This document shows, in pieces, positions 9,368 through 18,381 of a DNA stretch of 64,000 nucleotides; the first letter of the stretch is position 1; each line of letters starts with the position of its first letter. Both the position numbers and the translations under genes were made by a program. The notes below the pieces were generated by a model. That model searched no databases, was not told where the DNA came from, and saw only the letters and a program-made list of their open reading frames with translations. This DNA is from an uncultured Spirochaetota bacterium (GTDB taxonomy: Bacteria > Spirochaetota > Brachyspiria > Brachyspirales > Brachyspiraceae). Where the stretch lies: positions 1-64,000 of the forward strand of contig CALXQJ010000005.1 in assembly GCA_944390575.1 (NCBI GenBank), in the 5' to 3' direction.

Positions 9368-10954
9368 ATGATAAAGAAAGTAGTTTTTAAAGAAATTCAA
9401 AATGCTGTTTTAAAATATTTAGAAAGTATCAATGAGAATATAGATAATATTAATTCTCTTATTGAAATTTCATATTGTGTTGATGATAAGTTTGGAGACT
9501 ATGCTTCTCCTATTGCTATGAAACTTGCTAAGGGGCTTAAAAAAAATCCTTTTGATATTGCAAACTCTATTATAGAAAAAATTAATACTAATATATTTGA
9601 TAAAGTAGAAGTTGCACGCCCTGGTTTTATTAATATGACTTTATCTAAAGACTATATTAATAGTTCTATTAATAATTTATTAAAAGATGATAATTATGGT
9701 AGAAACACTGTAGAAGAAAAAGAAAATATTTTAATAGAATATGTTAGTGCAAATCCTACAGGACCACTTCATATAGGGCATGGTAGATGGGCTGCTATTG
9801 GCTCTACACTTTCTAATGTTCTTAAGTATGTTGGGCATAATGTTTATCAGGAATTTTATGTTAATGATGCTGGTGAGCAAATTACTAAATTAAATGAGAG
9901 TGTAAAGGCTGTAAAAGAGGGGCGTGATATTCCTGAGGATGGTTATCATGGTTCTTATATAAAAGATATTGCTTCTATAGATGGGGAGCCTAAGAATATT
10001 ATTCTTGATATGCAAAAGAAACTATTAGAAAAATTTGGTGCTAATATGGATAATTATGCTTCTGAGCTTGCTATAAGAGAAAGTGGTGAGCTTGAAGCTA
10101 CTATGGAGTTTTTGAAGAAATCTGATTTATTATTTGAAGAAGATAATGCTTTATGGTTTAAGAGTACTTTATTTGGAGATGACAAAGATAGAGTTGTTAA
10201 AAAGAGTAATGGTAGCTATACTTATTTTGCTCCTGATATTACATATCATAAAACAAAGGTTGATAGGGGATATAATACTTTAATAGATATATTAGGTGCG
10301 GATCATCATGGATATGTACCTCGTATTACTGCTGCTGTACGTGCTGTTAGTAATGATAGTGCTACTTTAAAGGTTATACTTGGACAGTTGGTGAGATTAT
10401 TTAGGGGTAAAGAATTAGTTAGAATGAGTAAGAGAACTGGGGATATGATTAGCCTTGAAGAGGTTATAGATGAGATTGGAGTTGATTCTACTCGTTATTT
10501 TCTTCTTATGCGTTCTTATTCTTCTTCTCTTGATTTTGACTTGGAGCTTGCTAAAAAAAGAGATAATGATAATCCTGTTTATTATGTACAGTATGCTTAT
10601 GCAAGAATATGTAATATATTTTTTAAGCTACAAGAGAAAAATATGACTTATGATGATGGTATAGATTTTGATATTACTGATATATCAAATGAAACTACTT
10701 TAAAACTTGCTAAGATGATTTTAAGATTTCCTGATGAAGTATATGAGTGTTCTAAGTCTCTTGAAGTTTATACATTGCTTAGCTATATGTATGAGGTTTC
10801 TTCTGCATTACATAAGTTTTATTATGAGAATATAGTATTAGATGATGATGATAATATTCGTAATCAAAGATTAAAATTAGTTAATGCTGTAAAGAAAGTT
10901 CTTGGAATTTGTTTTGATATTATAGGTATTACAAAATTAGAGAAGATGTGGTAG
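9368..10954 (+). CDS. argS: Arginyl-tRNA synthetase
   Basis: 528 residues, class I aminoacyl-tRNA synthetase charging tRNA-Arg. The N-terminal Add-1 domain is followed by the catalytic Rossmann fold with [12 protein letters not shown] (HIGH motif) and the KMSK-type loop RMSKRTG. The C-terminal anticodon-binding DALR domain ends in the typical GI..LEKMW. The length is slightly short of the common 550-580. The start ATG gives an N-terminus that matches the family. It is a single transcription unit ended by a strong hairpin. Confidence 0.97.
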   Translation: MIKKVVFKEIQNAVLKYLESINENIDNINSLIEISYCVDDKFGDYASPIAMKLAKGLKKNPFDIANSIIEKINTNIFDKVEVARPGFINMTLSKDYINSSINNLLKDDNYGRNTVEEKENILIEYVSANPTGPLHIGHGRWAAIGSTLSNVLKYVGHNVYQEFYVNDAGEQITKLNESVKAVKEGRDIPEDGYHGSYIKDIASIDGEPKNIILDMQKKLLEKFGANMDNYASELAIRESGELEATMEFLKKSDLLFEEDNALWFKSTLFGDDKDRVVKKSNGSYTYFAPDITYHKTKVDRGYNTLIDILGADHHGYVPRITAAVRAVSNDSATLKVILGQLVRLFRGKELVRMSKRTGDMISLEEVIDEIGVDSTRYFLLMRSYSSSLDFDLELAKKRDNDNPVYYVQYAYARICNIFFKLQEKNMTYDDGIDFDITDISNETTLKLAKMILRFPDEVYECSKSLEVYTLLSYMYEVSSALHKFYYENIVLDDDDNIRNQRLKLVNAVKKVLGICFDIIGITKLEKMW

Positions 10955-10992
10955 CTACTATAGATAATATTATTATATATTATCTATAGTAG
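10955..10992. terminator. Strong intrinsic terminator after argS
   Basis: Perfect 14-bp arms at 10955-10968 and 10979-10992 (CTACTATAGATAAT and its complement) begin right after the argS stop codon and are followed by five T. It lies between convergent genes and may serve both. Confidence 0.9.
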
Positions 10993-11014
10993 TTTTTATT
11001 ATCTATTTTTTATA

Positions 11015-12328
11015 TTATTTATTATCTGCATACCAATCTATATTACGAGTAAAATACATTGCAAATGCTATGATAGTAAATAGTCCTAATGTACCAACAA
11101 GTAGAGCATAGTCTGTTAATTGTAGTATACCAAATAGAAATATATACATTAATGATTCTACTACTGATATAATTATAGTGTATTTTTTATGTTTTATAAT
11201 ATAGCCTATATATATTGATGTTAATGCTGTAACCATTATAGTACTTATTAGGTAGCTTATATTGAAATTTAAGTGTTCTGATATTGCAAGTAATAGTAGG
11301 TAGAATATAACATTAGATAATCCTATTAAAATATATTGAATAGGATGAACTCTAATACCAGAAATCACTTCGCATAAGAATAATACTAAAAATGGTATAA
11401 ATATAAAAAGAATTGCATATTTAATACTTCTTAATGTTTTATTATAATTATCATTTAGAAGTAAGAATGATATTTTAATATTATCATTATCTGAGTATTC
11501 TTTATCACTTGTGAAATACTTGCTAAATGAAGTATTAAATCCTGCTATAAACCACTTTGCAATAAATCCATTTTTTGATACTTCTCTCTCTACTGGTAGA
11601 AAGTTACCTATAAAGCTTGGATCTTTCCATTTTGATGATATAGATATATTATTTTCTGTTGCTAGAGCTTTTATATTAATAGAGTTTCCACCTTGTATAT
11701 TTAATTCTGTTTTAAAGTTAAACCCATTTATCAAATTTTCTTTATATATTTTATATATAAACTTATTATGAAAGAATTTTATATTTATAGAGTCGGCCTT
11801 GTCATAGTATATAAGCTCAGTATTATCACTTAAAAGTATTTTAGGTAATTTTAATAAACTCTTTTTATTTCTTATTCCAACTAATAATACAGCCTCATCA
11901 TACAAAATTGTATTATCACTTTCTGTTATACTATTAAAAAACTCAGAGTTATAAGCAGAAAACTTTCCATCAACCTTTAGTACAGAATTATAAATAGGAG
12001 CTTTAAATATTCCTCTACTTAAAACAGAAGTTTCAACATCTCCAGAAATATTATATTCTTCAGGTGTATAGAATATATAGTCCTTTTTATAGCTATTACT
12101 ATAAAACTTTAAATATGGAATTGCAATTACAATACCTTCTATTTCAGTATTAAACCCTAAAGGAGAGATGATAGAATCAATAGCTTCTTCTTTATAAGTT
12201 AGTCTTTCAGATATAACTTCTGTAATCATATTAATAGGTATTAATAATAAAAGTGTTAATATACATATTATTAATATTTTAAATCCAAAAGTTTTTGTTA
12301 TATTACCAAAGTTATTTTTTGCTATCAT
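11015..12328 (-). CDS. CreD family inner-membrane protein
   Basis: 437 residues matching the CreD (Cet) family: an N-terminal membrane helix followed by LLIPINMITEVISER, then a long periplasmic domain with the family's VPY-like IPYL and the RGIFKAPIYN block, then five or so membrane helices at the C-terminus. In enterobacteria CreD is induced by the CreBC two-component system and its loss affects envelope stress and colicin tolerance. No CreB or CreC is present here. The molecular function is not established. It is transcribed alone, divergent from the oxidoreductase gene. Confidence 0.85.
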   Translation of the reverse strand: MIAKNNFGNITKTFGFKILIICILTLLLLIPINMITEVISERLTYKEEAIDSIISPLGFNTEIEGIVIAIPYLKFYSNSYKKDYIFYTPEEYNISGDVETSVLSRGIFKAPIYNSVLKVDGKFSAYNSEFFNSITESDNTILYDEAVLLVGIRNKKSLLKLPKILLSDNTELIYYDKADSINIKFFHNKFIYKIYKENLINGFNFKTELNIQGGNSINIKALATENNISISSKWKDPSFIGNFLPVEREVSKNGFIAKWFIAGFNTSFSKYFTSDKEYSDNDNIKISFLLLNDNYNKTLRSIKYAILFIFIPFLVLFLCEVISGIRVHPIQYILIGLSNVIFYLLLLAISEHLNFNISYLISTIMVTALTSIYIGYIIKHKKYTIIISVVESLMYIFLFGILQLTDYALLVGTLGLFTIIAFAMYFTRNIDWYADNK

Positions 12329-12351
12329 TTGAATTTCCTTTTTTTAATAAT

Positions 12352-12379
12352 TTGATTTTTGATGTTTTATTAATATAAT
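12352..12379 (+). promoter_or_regulatory. Promoter of the Gfo/Idh/MocA oxidoreductase gene
   Basis: TTGATT (12352-12357), 16-nt spacer, TATAAT (12374-12379). The start codon is 56 nt beyond. It lies in the short divergent region shared with the CreD-like gene. Confidence 0.7.
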
Positions 12380-12435
12380 TATTATAATAAACAATATTAA
12401 AAATGCAATATAAGTATTAATATTAGGAATTATAT

Positions 12436-13524
12436 ATGATTAAAGAAAAAATTAAGTATGCTATAACTGGTTGTGGATATTTTGCAAAAGATATTATTAG
12501 AATATTAAAACATAATAATATAGATATAGTTGCAGTTACTTCTCCAAATAATGGTGAAGATTTTGCTAATGATATGGGTATTAAATATTTTAAGACTAAA
12601 GAAGAGATGTTTGATAATGTAGATTTTGATGCCTTGATAGTTTCATCTCCAAACTATGTACATTATGATGATGTTATTTTTGCTGCAAGAAATAAGAAAC
12701 ATATTTTCTGTGAGAAGCCTATTGCTTTATCTTATTCTCATACTAAAGATATGATAGATGAGTGCAAGAAAAATAATGTATCATTTATGGCAGGGCATAT
12801 ATTATACTTTATGAATGGGGTAAGAAAAGCAAAAGAGTTTATAAGGGATGGTAGAATAGGGGAACTTATATTTTGTCATGCTGAGAGAACTGGTTTTGAA
12901 GAGAAAAAGGATAAAGTAAGCTGGAAAAAGATGCAAAAGTATTCTGGTGGTCATTTATTTCATCATATACATGAGATAGATTTAATTCAGTCTATACTTG
13001 GAGATGCCAAAAGTGTTTATACTATTGGTGGAAATATTTGTCATAATGGTGAAGGATATGGTGATGAAGATGATACTTTATTTTTATCTTTGAAGTTTGA
13101 TAATAATAGATTTGCTACTATGCAGTATGGGTCTTCTTTTCATTTTGCTAAACATTTTGTTACTATAAATGGTACTGGTGGTGCTATTGAGCTTAATTTT
13201 ACTGATGCTAAAGGAACTCTTAAAACTAAAGATGGTATAGAGTATTTTTCTCTTGGGGATAATGAAGAAGAAGATAAAGAGAGAAGAGAGATTTATAATA
13301 ATATAAATGGAGGTATTATGTATGGAAATCCTAATACATTACCTCCTAAATGGCTTACTGCAATTTTAAGTAGAGAGTTATTATATTTTGATAATTATCT
13401 TAAAACAGGTAATATTGATGATGAATATAAAAAACTCTTTAATGGTACTGCTGCTATAAGCTCTGTCAAAACAGCTGAGTGTGCTCTTAAGTCACTAAGA
13501 GAAAATAAAGTTGTAGAAATATAA
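12436..13524 (+). CDS. Gfo/Idh/MocA family NAD(P)-dependent oxidoreductase
   Basis: 362 residues. The N-terminal Rossmann domain starts with the dinucleotide loop ITGCGYFAKD, followed by the family motif CEKPIALS at about residues 93-100, whose Lys is catalytic in the family. The C-terminal alpha/beta domain contains GGHLFHHIHEIDL, with the conserved D-x-x-x-H-like substrate site, and ends in a long helix. Relatives oxidise or reduce sugars, inositols or nucleotide sugars, so the substrate cannot be named. There is no sugar transport or catabolic neighbour. It ends 4 nt before the convergent lipoprotein gene. Confidence 0.88.
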   Translation: MIKEKIKYAITGCGYFAKDIIRILKHNNIDIVAVTSPNNGEDFANDMGIKYFKTKEEMFDNVDFDALIVSSPNYVHYDDVIFAARNKKHIFCEKPIALSYSHTKDMIDECKKNNVSFMAGHILYFMNGVRKAKEFIRDGRIGELIFCHAERTGFEEKKDKVSWKKMQKYSGGHLFHHIHEIDLIQSILGDAKSVYTIGGNICHNGEGYGDEDDTLFLSLKFDNNRFATMQYGSSFHFAKHFVTINGTGGAIELNFTDAKGTLKTKDGIEYFSLGDNEEEDKERREIYNNINGGIMYGNPNTLPPKWLTAILSRELLYFDNYLKTGNIDDEYKKLFNGTAAISSVKTAECALKSLRENKVVEI

Positions 13525-13528
13525 AATA

Positions 13529-14296
13529 CTACTTTTTTCTTCTCATATAACCATTATACTTAATATTTTTTTGAGTAGAGTTGTCATAAAAGTTAATATT
13601 TGCATATATAGTATTATCATCAACTAATATTAATAGTATTGGAAATGACTCTAATGAGTATTCTGCATCACTTTCTAAGTATAAATATCTACTATTATCT
13701 GAATATTGACTTAAGTATATATTATCAGTTTCTATATCATCTGAATATAGTTTTATACTAAAATCTTCTTTTTCTACTACTTCCATAGATATATCAGATT
13801 TTTCTATAGCTTCAAATATACCTACAAACTTATTAGATTTATAATTATTATATGTTGTATAATTAGTTTTATTTGCTATAAGCCCAACTACAACATAGTC
13901 TCCATCTAATGTAGTTGTTTTTAATGTTTCTATATCATTAAAATCTATAATTACACTTTCTTCTGAACTACCTACATATTCATAATAAACTTTTTTCTCT
14001 AAGAAATTATTATTAATTCTAAATTTTTCATAATACTTTATAGTATTATTAGTATTAGATGATGAATTATAATCAAAATTAGATAGATAATAATAGTAAA
14101 TATCATTATCATAAATACCAGCAAAATAGTATTTTATTTCATTACTATTTCCATCTAAAATATTATTTTTATCATCAAAAATTAAATTAGAGTCTTCAGC
14201 TATTAAAAAACTATTTTTAGTAATTTTATTAAACTCTTTTTCTTTATTGTAAGAACAACTATAAATAAACAATAATATTAATAATAACACTCTCAT
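13529..14296 (-). CDS. Lipoprotein of unknown function
   Basis: 255 residues. A short hydrophobic signal ends in FIYSC, with Cys14 as probable lipidation site. The mature part is very rich in Asp, Asn, Tyr and Ser and predicted mostly beta. No family is recognised. It resembles the many species-specific surface lipoproteins of spirochaetes. It faces the oxidoreductase gene head-on with almost no spacer. Confidence 0.7.
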   Translation of the reverse strand: MRVLLLILLFIYSCSYNKEKEFNKITKNSFLIAEDSNLIFDDKNNILDGNSNEIKYYFAGIYDNDIYYYYLSNFDYNSSSNTNNTIKYYEKFRINNNFLEKKVYYEYVGSSEESVIIDFNDIETLKTTTLDGDYVVVGLIANKTNYTTYNNYKSNKFVGIFEAIEKSDISMEVVEKEDFSIKLYSDDIETDNIYLSQYSDNSRYLYLESDAEYSLESFPILLILVDDNTIYANINFYDNSTQKNIKYNGYMRRKK

Positions 14297-14399
14297 AATA
14301 ATAAACTCCTAAAAAAGCAATTATAAGTCACTTAATATATTATACTTCAAATAAAAATATATATAAACTAATTTATTTATAAAAAAATAGAAAATATAT

Positions 14400-14428
14400 T
14401 TGATTTTTTTTTATTAATGTAGTAAAAT
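14400..14428 (+). promoter_or_regulatory. Promoter of tRNA-Leu
   Basis: TTGATT (14400-14405), 17-nt spacer, TAAAAT (14423-14428), placing the transcription start about 6 nt before the mature tRNA. Confidence 0.65.
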
Positions 14429-14440
14429 ATTATTCAATTA

Positions 14441-14525
14441 GCTCGGGTGATGAAATTGGTAGACATAGCAGATTTAAAATCTGCTGACCCTTGCGGTCGT
14501 GCCGGTTCAAGTCCGGCCCCGAGCA
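14441..14525 (+). tRNA. tRNA-Leu (anticodon UAA)
   Basis: 85 nt. The acceptor stem GCTCGGG (14441-14447) pairs with CCCGAGC (14518-14524), with discriminator A at 14525. The anticodon stem GCAGA/TCTGC encloses TTTAAAA with anticodon TAA. A long variable arm (TGACCCTTGCGGTCGT) follows, as expected for a class II tRNA-Leu, and the T arm GCCGG/CCGGC encloses TTCAAGT. The 3' CCA is not encoded. It is the only tRNA in the window. Confidence 0.97.
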
Positions 14526-14543
14526 AAGGTTTTTCTACTAATT

Positions 14544-14747
14544 ATGATTAATAATCACGATAAACTCTCAAAACAAAATCTGATAATTCTATTCATAGGC
14601 TTAGTTTTATTTGCCATTAGTTTTTTATTTATATACTTAGTAGGTGAGCATCCTGAAGGTTTTATGGGTTTCTTAGCTCCTCTTACTATGCTTGTAGGGA
14701 TTATTATTATAACTATTGGTTTCTTATATAAAAAAAATGATAAATAA
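14544..14747 (+). CDS. Small two-helix membrane protein
   Basis: 67 residues starting at the ATG at 14544. The same frame is open through the end of the tRNA, but a start there would overlap the tRNA and is unlikely. Two hydrophobic segments (about 12-31 and 41-60) are joined by GEHPEGFMGF, and the C-terminus is Lys-rich. No family is recognised. It starts 18 nt after the tRNA and is probably read from the same promoter, or from one inside the tRNA region. Confidence 0.6.
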   Translation: MINNHDKLSKQNLIILFIGLVLFAISFLFIYLVGEHPEGFMGFLAPLTMLVGIIIITIGFLYKKNDK

Positions 14748-14820
14748 TACTAAATAGATTTTTATTTGTTTTATTGTATAATAATAAACCAAAACTATTC
14801 TTATAGGGATTATTGTTATA

Positions 14821-15807
14821 ATGGTTTTAGTTGCTCCATATTTCCTATTTTTATTATTATTAATACCTATTATTGTTTTTATTTATATAAAGACTAGAAA
14901 AAATTCTCTATATTCAATAAAGCATCCAAGAGTAAGTATGTCTAATGAGCTTAAGTCTAAGTATTATGCTAAAGATATACCATTTATTCTTACTATGATA
15001 GCACTTACTTCTTCTATTATAGCACTTGCAAGACCTGCTAAAGTAGATACATCAGCAAATATTAATGGAAATGGAATATATATATCACTGGTAATAGATG
15101 TTTCACCCTCTATGCTTGCTGAAGATATGACTCCTACAAGATTAGAGGCTTCAAAGAAGGTTATTATAGATTTTATCAAAAAAAGAAATTATGATAAAAT
15201 TAGTTTAGTATCATTTGCTCTTCGTTCTACTGTTATATCTCCAGCTACTTTTGATTATAAGACTTTAGAAAATGAGGTTCGTAATATTCAGATAGATAAA
15301 AATGGTTCTACTTCTATAGGGCTTGGTATTGCTACTGCTGTTGATATGCTTAGAAGTGTCAAAGAGGATAATGAAAAAGTTATTATTCTACTTACAGATG
15401 GAGAGAATAATTCTGGAGAAATTGATCCTACATTAGCTTCACAAATAGCAGCAGATTTTAATATAAAAATATATACTATAGGTATTGGAGATGCTAGTGG
15501 AAGTAGTGCTTGGGTTACTTATGATGATGCTAATTATGGAAAGAGAAGAATAAGAACTACATTTACATTAAATGAAAAGTCACTAATAGATATAGCAAAA
15601 ACTACAGGTGGCAGATATTTTAATGCTAAAACAAGCTCTGCTCTTGATAATGTTTATAGTACTATAGATAAACTTGAGAAGAAACCTATATTAGATGATT
15701 CTAATGTGAAGTATGATGATAGTTATAAAATATTTATCTTAATAGCTATTATTTGTTTGGTATTAAGTATTATACTTTCTACTACTAAGTTTTTGATAAT
15801 ACCATAA
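14821..15807 (+). CDS. BatA-like von Willebrand factor A membrane protein
   Basis: 328 residues. Two N-terminal membrane helices (about 6-22 and 53-71) precede the RPAKVD segment typical of BatA. A VWA domain follows with the metal-ion-dependent adhesion site DVSPS at 93-97 and LLTDGENNSG as the second conserved block. A C-terminal helix lies at about 305-322. BatA proteins normally sit in a moxR-batABCD cluster linked to aerotolerance or envelope stress. Here no MoxR, DUF58, BatB or TPR partner is adjacent, which is unusual. A promoter TAGATT, 16 nt, TATAAT (14755-14782) lies upstream. The next gene follows after 27 nt. Confidence 0.87.
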   Translation: MVLVAPYFLFLLLLIPIIVFIYIKTRKNSLYSIKHPRVSMSNELKSKYYAKDIPFILTMIALTSSIIALARPAKVDTSANINGNGIYISLVIDVSPSMLAEDMTPTRLEASKKVIIDFIKKRNYDKISLVSFALRSTVISPATFDYKTLENEVRNIQIDKNGSTSIGLGIATAVDMLRSVKEDNEKVIILLTDGENNSGEIDPTLASQIAADFNIKIYTIGIGDASGSSAWVTYDDANYGKRRIRTTFTLNEKSLIDIAKTTGGRYFNAKTSSALDNVYSTIDKLEKKPILDDSNVKYDDSYKIFILIAIICLVLSIILSTTKFLIIP

Positions 15808-15834
15808 TAATATATTATTATAAAGGAGTATATT

Positions 15835-16713
15835 ATGAGTATTTTAGAGAAAATAATAGATGAAAAATATATAGGAAAAGAAGAAAATCCTATAAAGATT
15901 GAAGATATATTAAATGTTGCATATAGTCAAAAAATTAATAAGATTAAAAATGAAGTATTATTAATAATAGATCCTCAAAGAGATTTTATAGATTCTAAAA
16001 AAGGTAGTTTAGCTGTTGAGGGTGCTGTTAATGATATTAATAATATAATACATTTTATTTATGATAATTTAGAGAGTTTATCTAATATTTATATAACACT
16101 TGATACACACTATTATGACTCTATATTTTTTCAATCTTTTTGGAAAAATAATAATGATTATGTATCTCCTTTTACAGAAGTTACATTAGAAAAAATAGAA
16201 AATAAAGAGATTATTCCAGTAGTTGATAAAGATTTACAAATAGAATATGTAAAACAATTAAAAAAACAGGGTAGTAAGAATCTAACAATATGGCCTTATC
16301 ATTGTTTATATGCTACTGATGGATGGCTTATAGAAAAACAGCTTTCTAATATACTTTATTTTTTTGAGGCTGTTAGCGGTGTTAATACTCAAAAGATTAT
16401 TAAGGGTACTTATAAATTTACTGAAATGTATGGAGCTATTAATCCTGAGGTTATTAGTGATAATAATTATAATATTGAGTGGGTAAAAAATATTGCTAAT
16501 TATGACAAAATATATGTTTGTGGAGAGGCTAAAGATTATTGTGTTTATACTACTATAAGACAGTTTTGTGAGATTTATAAAGATAATAAAGAGATTACAA
16601 AAAAGATTTATATGATGATGAATTGTAGCAGTAGTATTATAAGTGAAGAGAATAGTTTAAATATGTACAATGAGCTTGTAGAAAAATATTCTATAAATCT
16701 AATTAATATATAA
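15835..16713 (+). CDS. Isochorismatase/nicotinamidase-like hydrolase
   Basis: 292 residues with the cysteine hydrolase triad of the family: Asp46 in IIDPQRDF, a Lys in the IIKGTYKF segment, and the nucleophile Cys in GEAKDYCVYT. The metal-binding region of nicotinamidases is recognisable in DTHYYDSIFF and WPYHCLYATDGW. Nicotinamidases convert nicotinamide to nicotinate for NAD salvage. The protein is longer than PncA (~200) because of a 35-residue N-terminal extension and insertions, so another amide substrate is possible. A clear AAGGAG site lies 6 nt before the ATG. It probably forms a unit with the BatA-like gene. Confidence 0.82.
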   Translation: MSILEKIIDEKYIGKEENPIKIEDILNVAYSQKINKIKNEVLLIIDPQRDFIDSKKGSLAVEGAVNDINNIIHFIYDNLESLSNIYITLDTHYYDSIFFQSFWKNNNDYVSPFTEVTLEKIENKEIIPVVDKDLQIEYVKQLKKQGSKNLTIWPYHCLYATDGWLIEKQLSNILYFFEAVSGVNTQKIIKGTYKFTEMYGAINPEVISDNNYNIEWVKNIANYDKIYVCGEAKDYCVYTTIRQFCEIYKDNKEITKKIYMMMNCSSSIISEENSLNMYNELVEKYSINLINI

Positions 16714-16719
16714 ATAATA

Positions 16720-16748
16720 TTGATTTTTGTTTTTTTAATGATTATACT
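16720..16748 (+). promoter_or_regulatory. Promoter of pyrR
   Basis: TTGATT (16720-16725), 17-nt spacer, TATACT (16743-16748), 30 nt before the start codon. No PyrR-binding attenuator hairpin is visible in the short leader. Confidence 0.7.
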
Positions 16749-16778
16749 ATATTAAAAAAATAAGGTATTTATTTAATT

Positions 16779-17306
16779 ATGAGAGTTTTATTAAAATCAG
16801 AAGAATATATTAAAGTATTACAGAGACTTGCAGCTGAAATTATAGAAAAAGAGGATTTATCTTCACTTTCTATAGTTGGTATTAGAAGAAGGGGTGATTT
16901 TTTAGGTATTCGCTTAAAAAATATAATAGATGAGAAAGAAGGTGTTAATATACCTCTTGGAGCTATAGATATTAATCTTTATAGAGATGATTTAACACAA
17001 GTATCAGAAGAGGCACAAGTAAAGAATACAGATATTCCTTTTGATATTACAGGTAAAAGTATTTTGCTTGTAGATGATGTATTATATACAGGTAGAACAA
17101 TAAGAGCAGCTTTAAATGCTTTATTTGAGTATGGACGTCCGAAGAAAGTGTCATTATTAGTTTTAGTAGATAGATTTGGTCGAGAGCTTCCTTTTTATGC
17201 CAATTATGTTGGTATATCATTAAATGTTGCAGAGGAGCAGTATATTGCAGTTAAGATGGTAGAGTTAGAAGGTGAAGATATAGTTATTTTGAAGGATAGA
17301 AAATAA
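16779..17306 (+). CDS. pyrR: PyrR bifunctional regulator / uracil phosphoribosyltransferase
   Basis: 175 residues, full length for the family. The PRPP-binding loop LLVDDVLYTGRTIRAAL is typical of PyrR, as are the VLVDRFGRELP block and the N-terminal GIRRRGDFL. In Gram-positive bacteria PyrR attenuates pyr operons by binding leader RNA and has weak UPRTase activity. No pyr genes adjoin it here, so its regulatory targets, if any, are elsewhere. Confidence 0.93.
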   Translation: MRVLLKSEEYIKVLQRLAAEIIEKEDLSSLSIVGIRRRGDFLGIRLKNIIDEKEGVNIPLGAIDINLYRDDLTQVSEEAQVKNTDIPFDITGKSILLVDDVLYTGRTIRAALNALFEYGRPKKVSLLVLVDRFGRELPFYANYVGISLNVAEEQYIAVKMVELEGEDIVILKDRK

Positions 17307-17338
17307 ATAAAAAATAATTTTGTGCTACTAAATAACAG

Positions 17339-17371
17339 CTCCCAAGCATATTATTACTTGTTGCTTGGGAG
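17339..17371 (+). terminator. Intrinsic terminator after pyrR
   Basis: CTCCCAAGCA (17339-17348) pairs with TGCTTGGGAG (17362-17371), followed by TTATTTTTTT on the plus strand. The T run is only on this side, so it ends pyrR rather than the convergent gene. Confidence 0.85.
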
Positions 17372-17379
17372 TTATTTTT

Positions 17380-18354
17380 TTAGTTTATATTATTAAATAT
17401 ATTTGTATTAATAAAATTAGAAACTATATCATTTTTAGATTTATGGTCAGGATTTATTACTTTGTTAACATTTTTTATAAAGTCATTAAACTGATTATTT
17501 TGAGTTAATTTATTCATAGTGTCTATATCTAAATAGTTTCTTTTTTTAGCTGAAATTATTATCTCAGAATCTTCTGGGCTTGTATAGTTTAAATATATTA
17601 CACCAACTCCAAAAGATTGATTTAGCCTTTTTATTTCTTCTATAAGTTCAGCATCATTAACATCTATTTCCATAGCAACAAGCCAAGCCTCATTAGCCCA
17701 AGATGAATTTGATACAGCTTGAAAATAATATTCTATTAAATTACTTAATGTTATTTGTAATTTCAGTTCATAAGCATATATTTCAACTGTAGGTAAGTTA
17801 ATATTATTAAATAATTCTAAAATATTTTCATTAATGTTTTCTCTAAAAGTAACCCCTACAATATCAGGTGTTCCCCATTTCATTTTTCCTTTTTGTTGTG
17901 TAGTAGTTGAGTTTGCATTTATAGTTTTAGAATATATTTTCATTGTATGTAAATATTTACTTAAAGGTATATGCAAATCTTCTTCTTTTACTTTAATATT
18001 TTTAATATTAGTATTTATTGATATTTCTGTTTTTTCTTTTTCTTCAATTTCTTCTTCAATATTGTTTTCTATACTATTATTTAGAATATGTTCTTTTTCT
18101 CTTAAGAAAAATTTTCCTCTACCTACTTTTATAAATGTAGAATTATTTGTATTATATTTTATATCTATATATATTTTAGCACCTAAACTTGCATCAGGAG
18201 TTTGACTAATTTTAAAGTCTGGATTTTCTTTTCTAAAAGTCTCTTCTAATTCTTTATCATATTCTTTTTCACATGCTTTTTGCCAAATTTCTTTTGTACT
18301 TAATGGAATATCACTATCTTCTAAAATTTTAATAGCTATTTCTTTATAAGTCAT
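17380..18354 (-). CDS. HARE-HTH protein with a nuclease-like C-terminal domain
   Basis: 324 residues in two parts. Residues 1-88 are a winged-helix HARE-HTH domain: it begins MTYKEIAIKILEDS, then PLSTKEIWQ, and ends FIKVGRGKFFL. A charged linker follows (~90-125). Residues ~158-300 contain WGTPDIVGV (163-164 PD), then E191, then E196-L-K198, and YYFQAVSNSSWANEAWLVA, spaced like the PD-(D/E)XK restriction-endonuclease core (catalytic D, ExK, and a Gln-containing helix). HARE-HTH domains in bacteria are known to be joined to restriction-type nucleases and are thought to recognise modified DNA. The nuclease assignment here is inferred from motifs. It is the last gene of a minus-strand run after thiL (27-nt gap). 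Confidence 0.75.
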   Translation of the reverse strand: MTYKEIAIKILEDSDIPLSTKEIWQKACEKEYDKELEETFRKENPDFKISQTPDASLGAKIYIDIKYNTNNSTFIKVGRGKFFLREKEHILNNSIENNIEEEIEEKEKTEISINTNIKNIKVKEEDLHIPLSKYLHTMKIYSKTINANSTTTQQKGKMKWGTPDIVGVTFRENINENILELFNNINLPTVEIYAYELKLQITLSNLIEYYFQAVSNSSWANEAWLVAMEIDVNDAELIEEIKRLNQSFGVGVIYLNYTSPEDSEIIISAKKRNYLDIDTMNKLTQNNQFNDFIKNVNKVINPDHKSKNDIVSNFINTNIFNNIN

Positions 18355-18381
18355 AAAATACTCCTATATTTATTATGATAC

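Noticed and set aside
14499-14543. Coding start inside the tRNA-Leu gene
   Set aside because: It overlaps the T arm of the tRNA; the ATG at 14544 gives a sensible small membrane protein.
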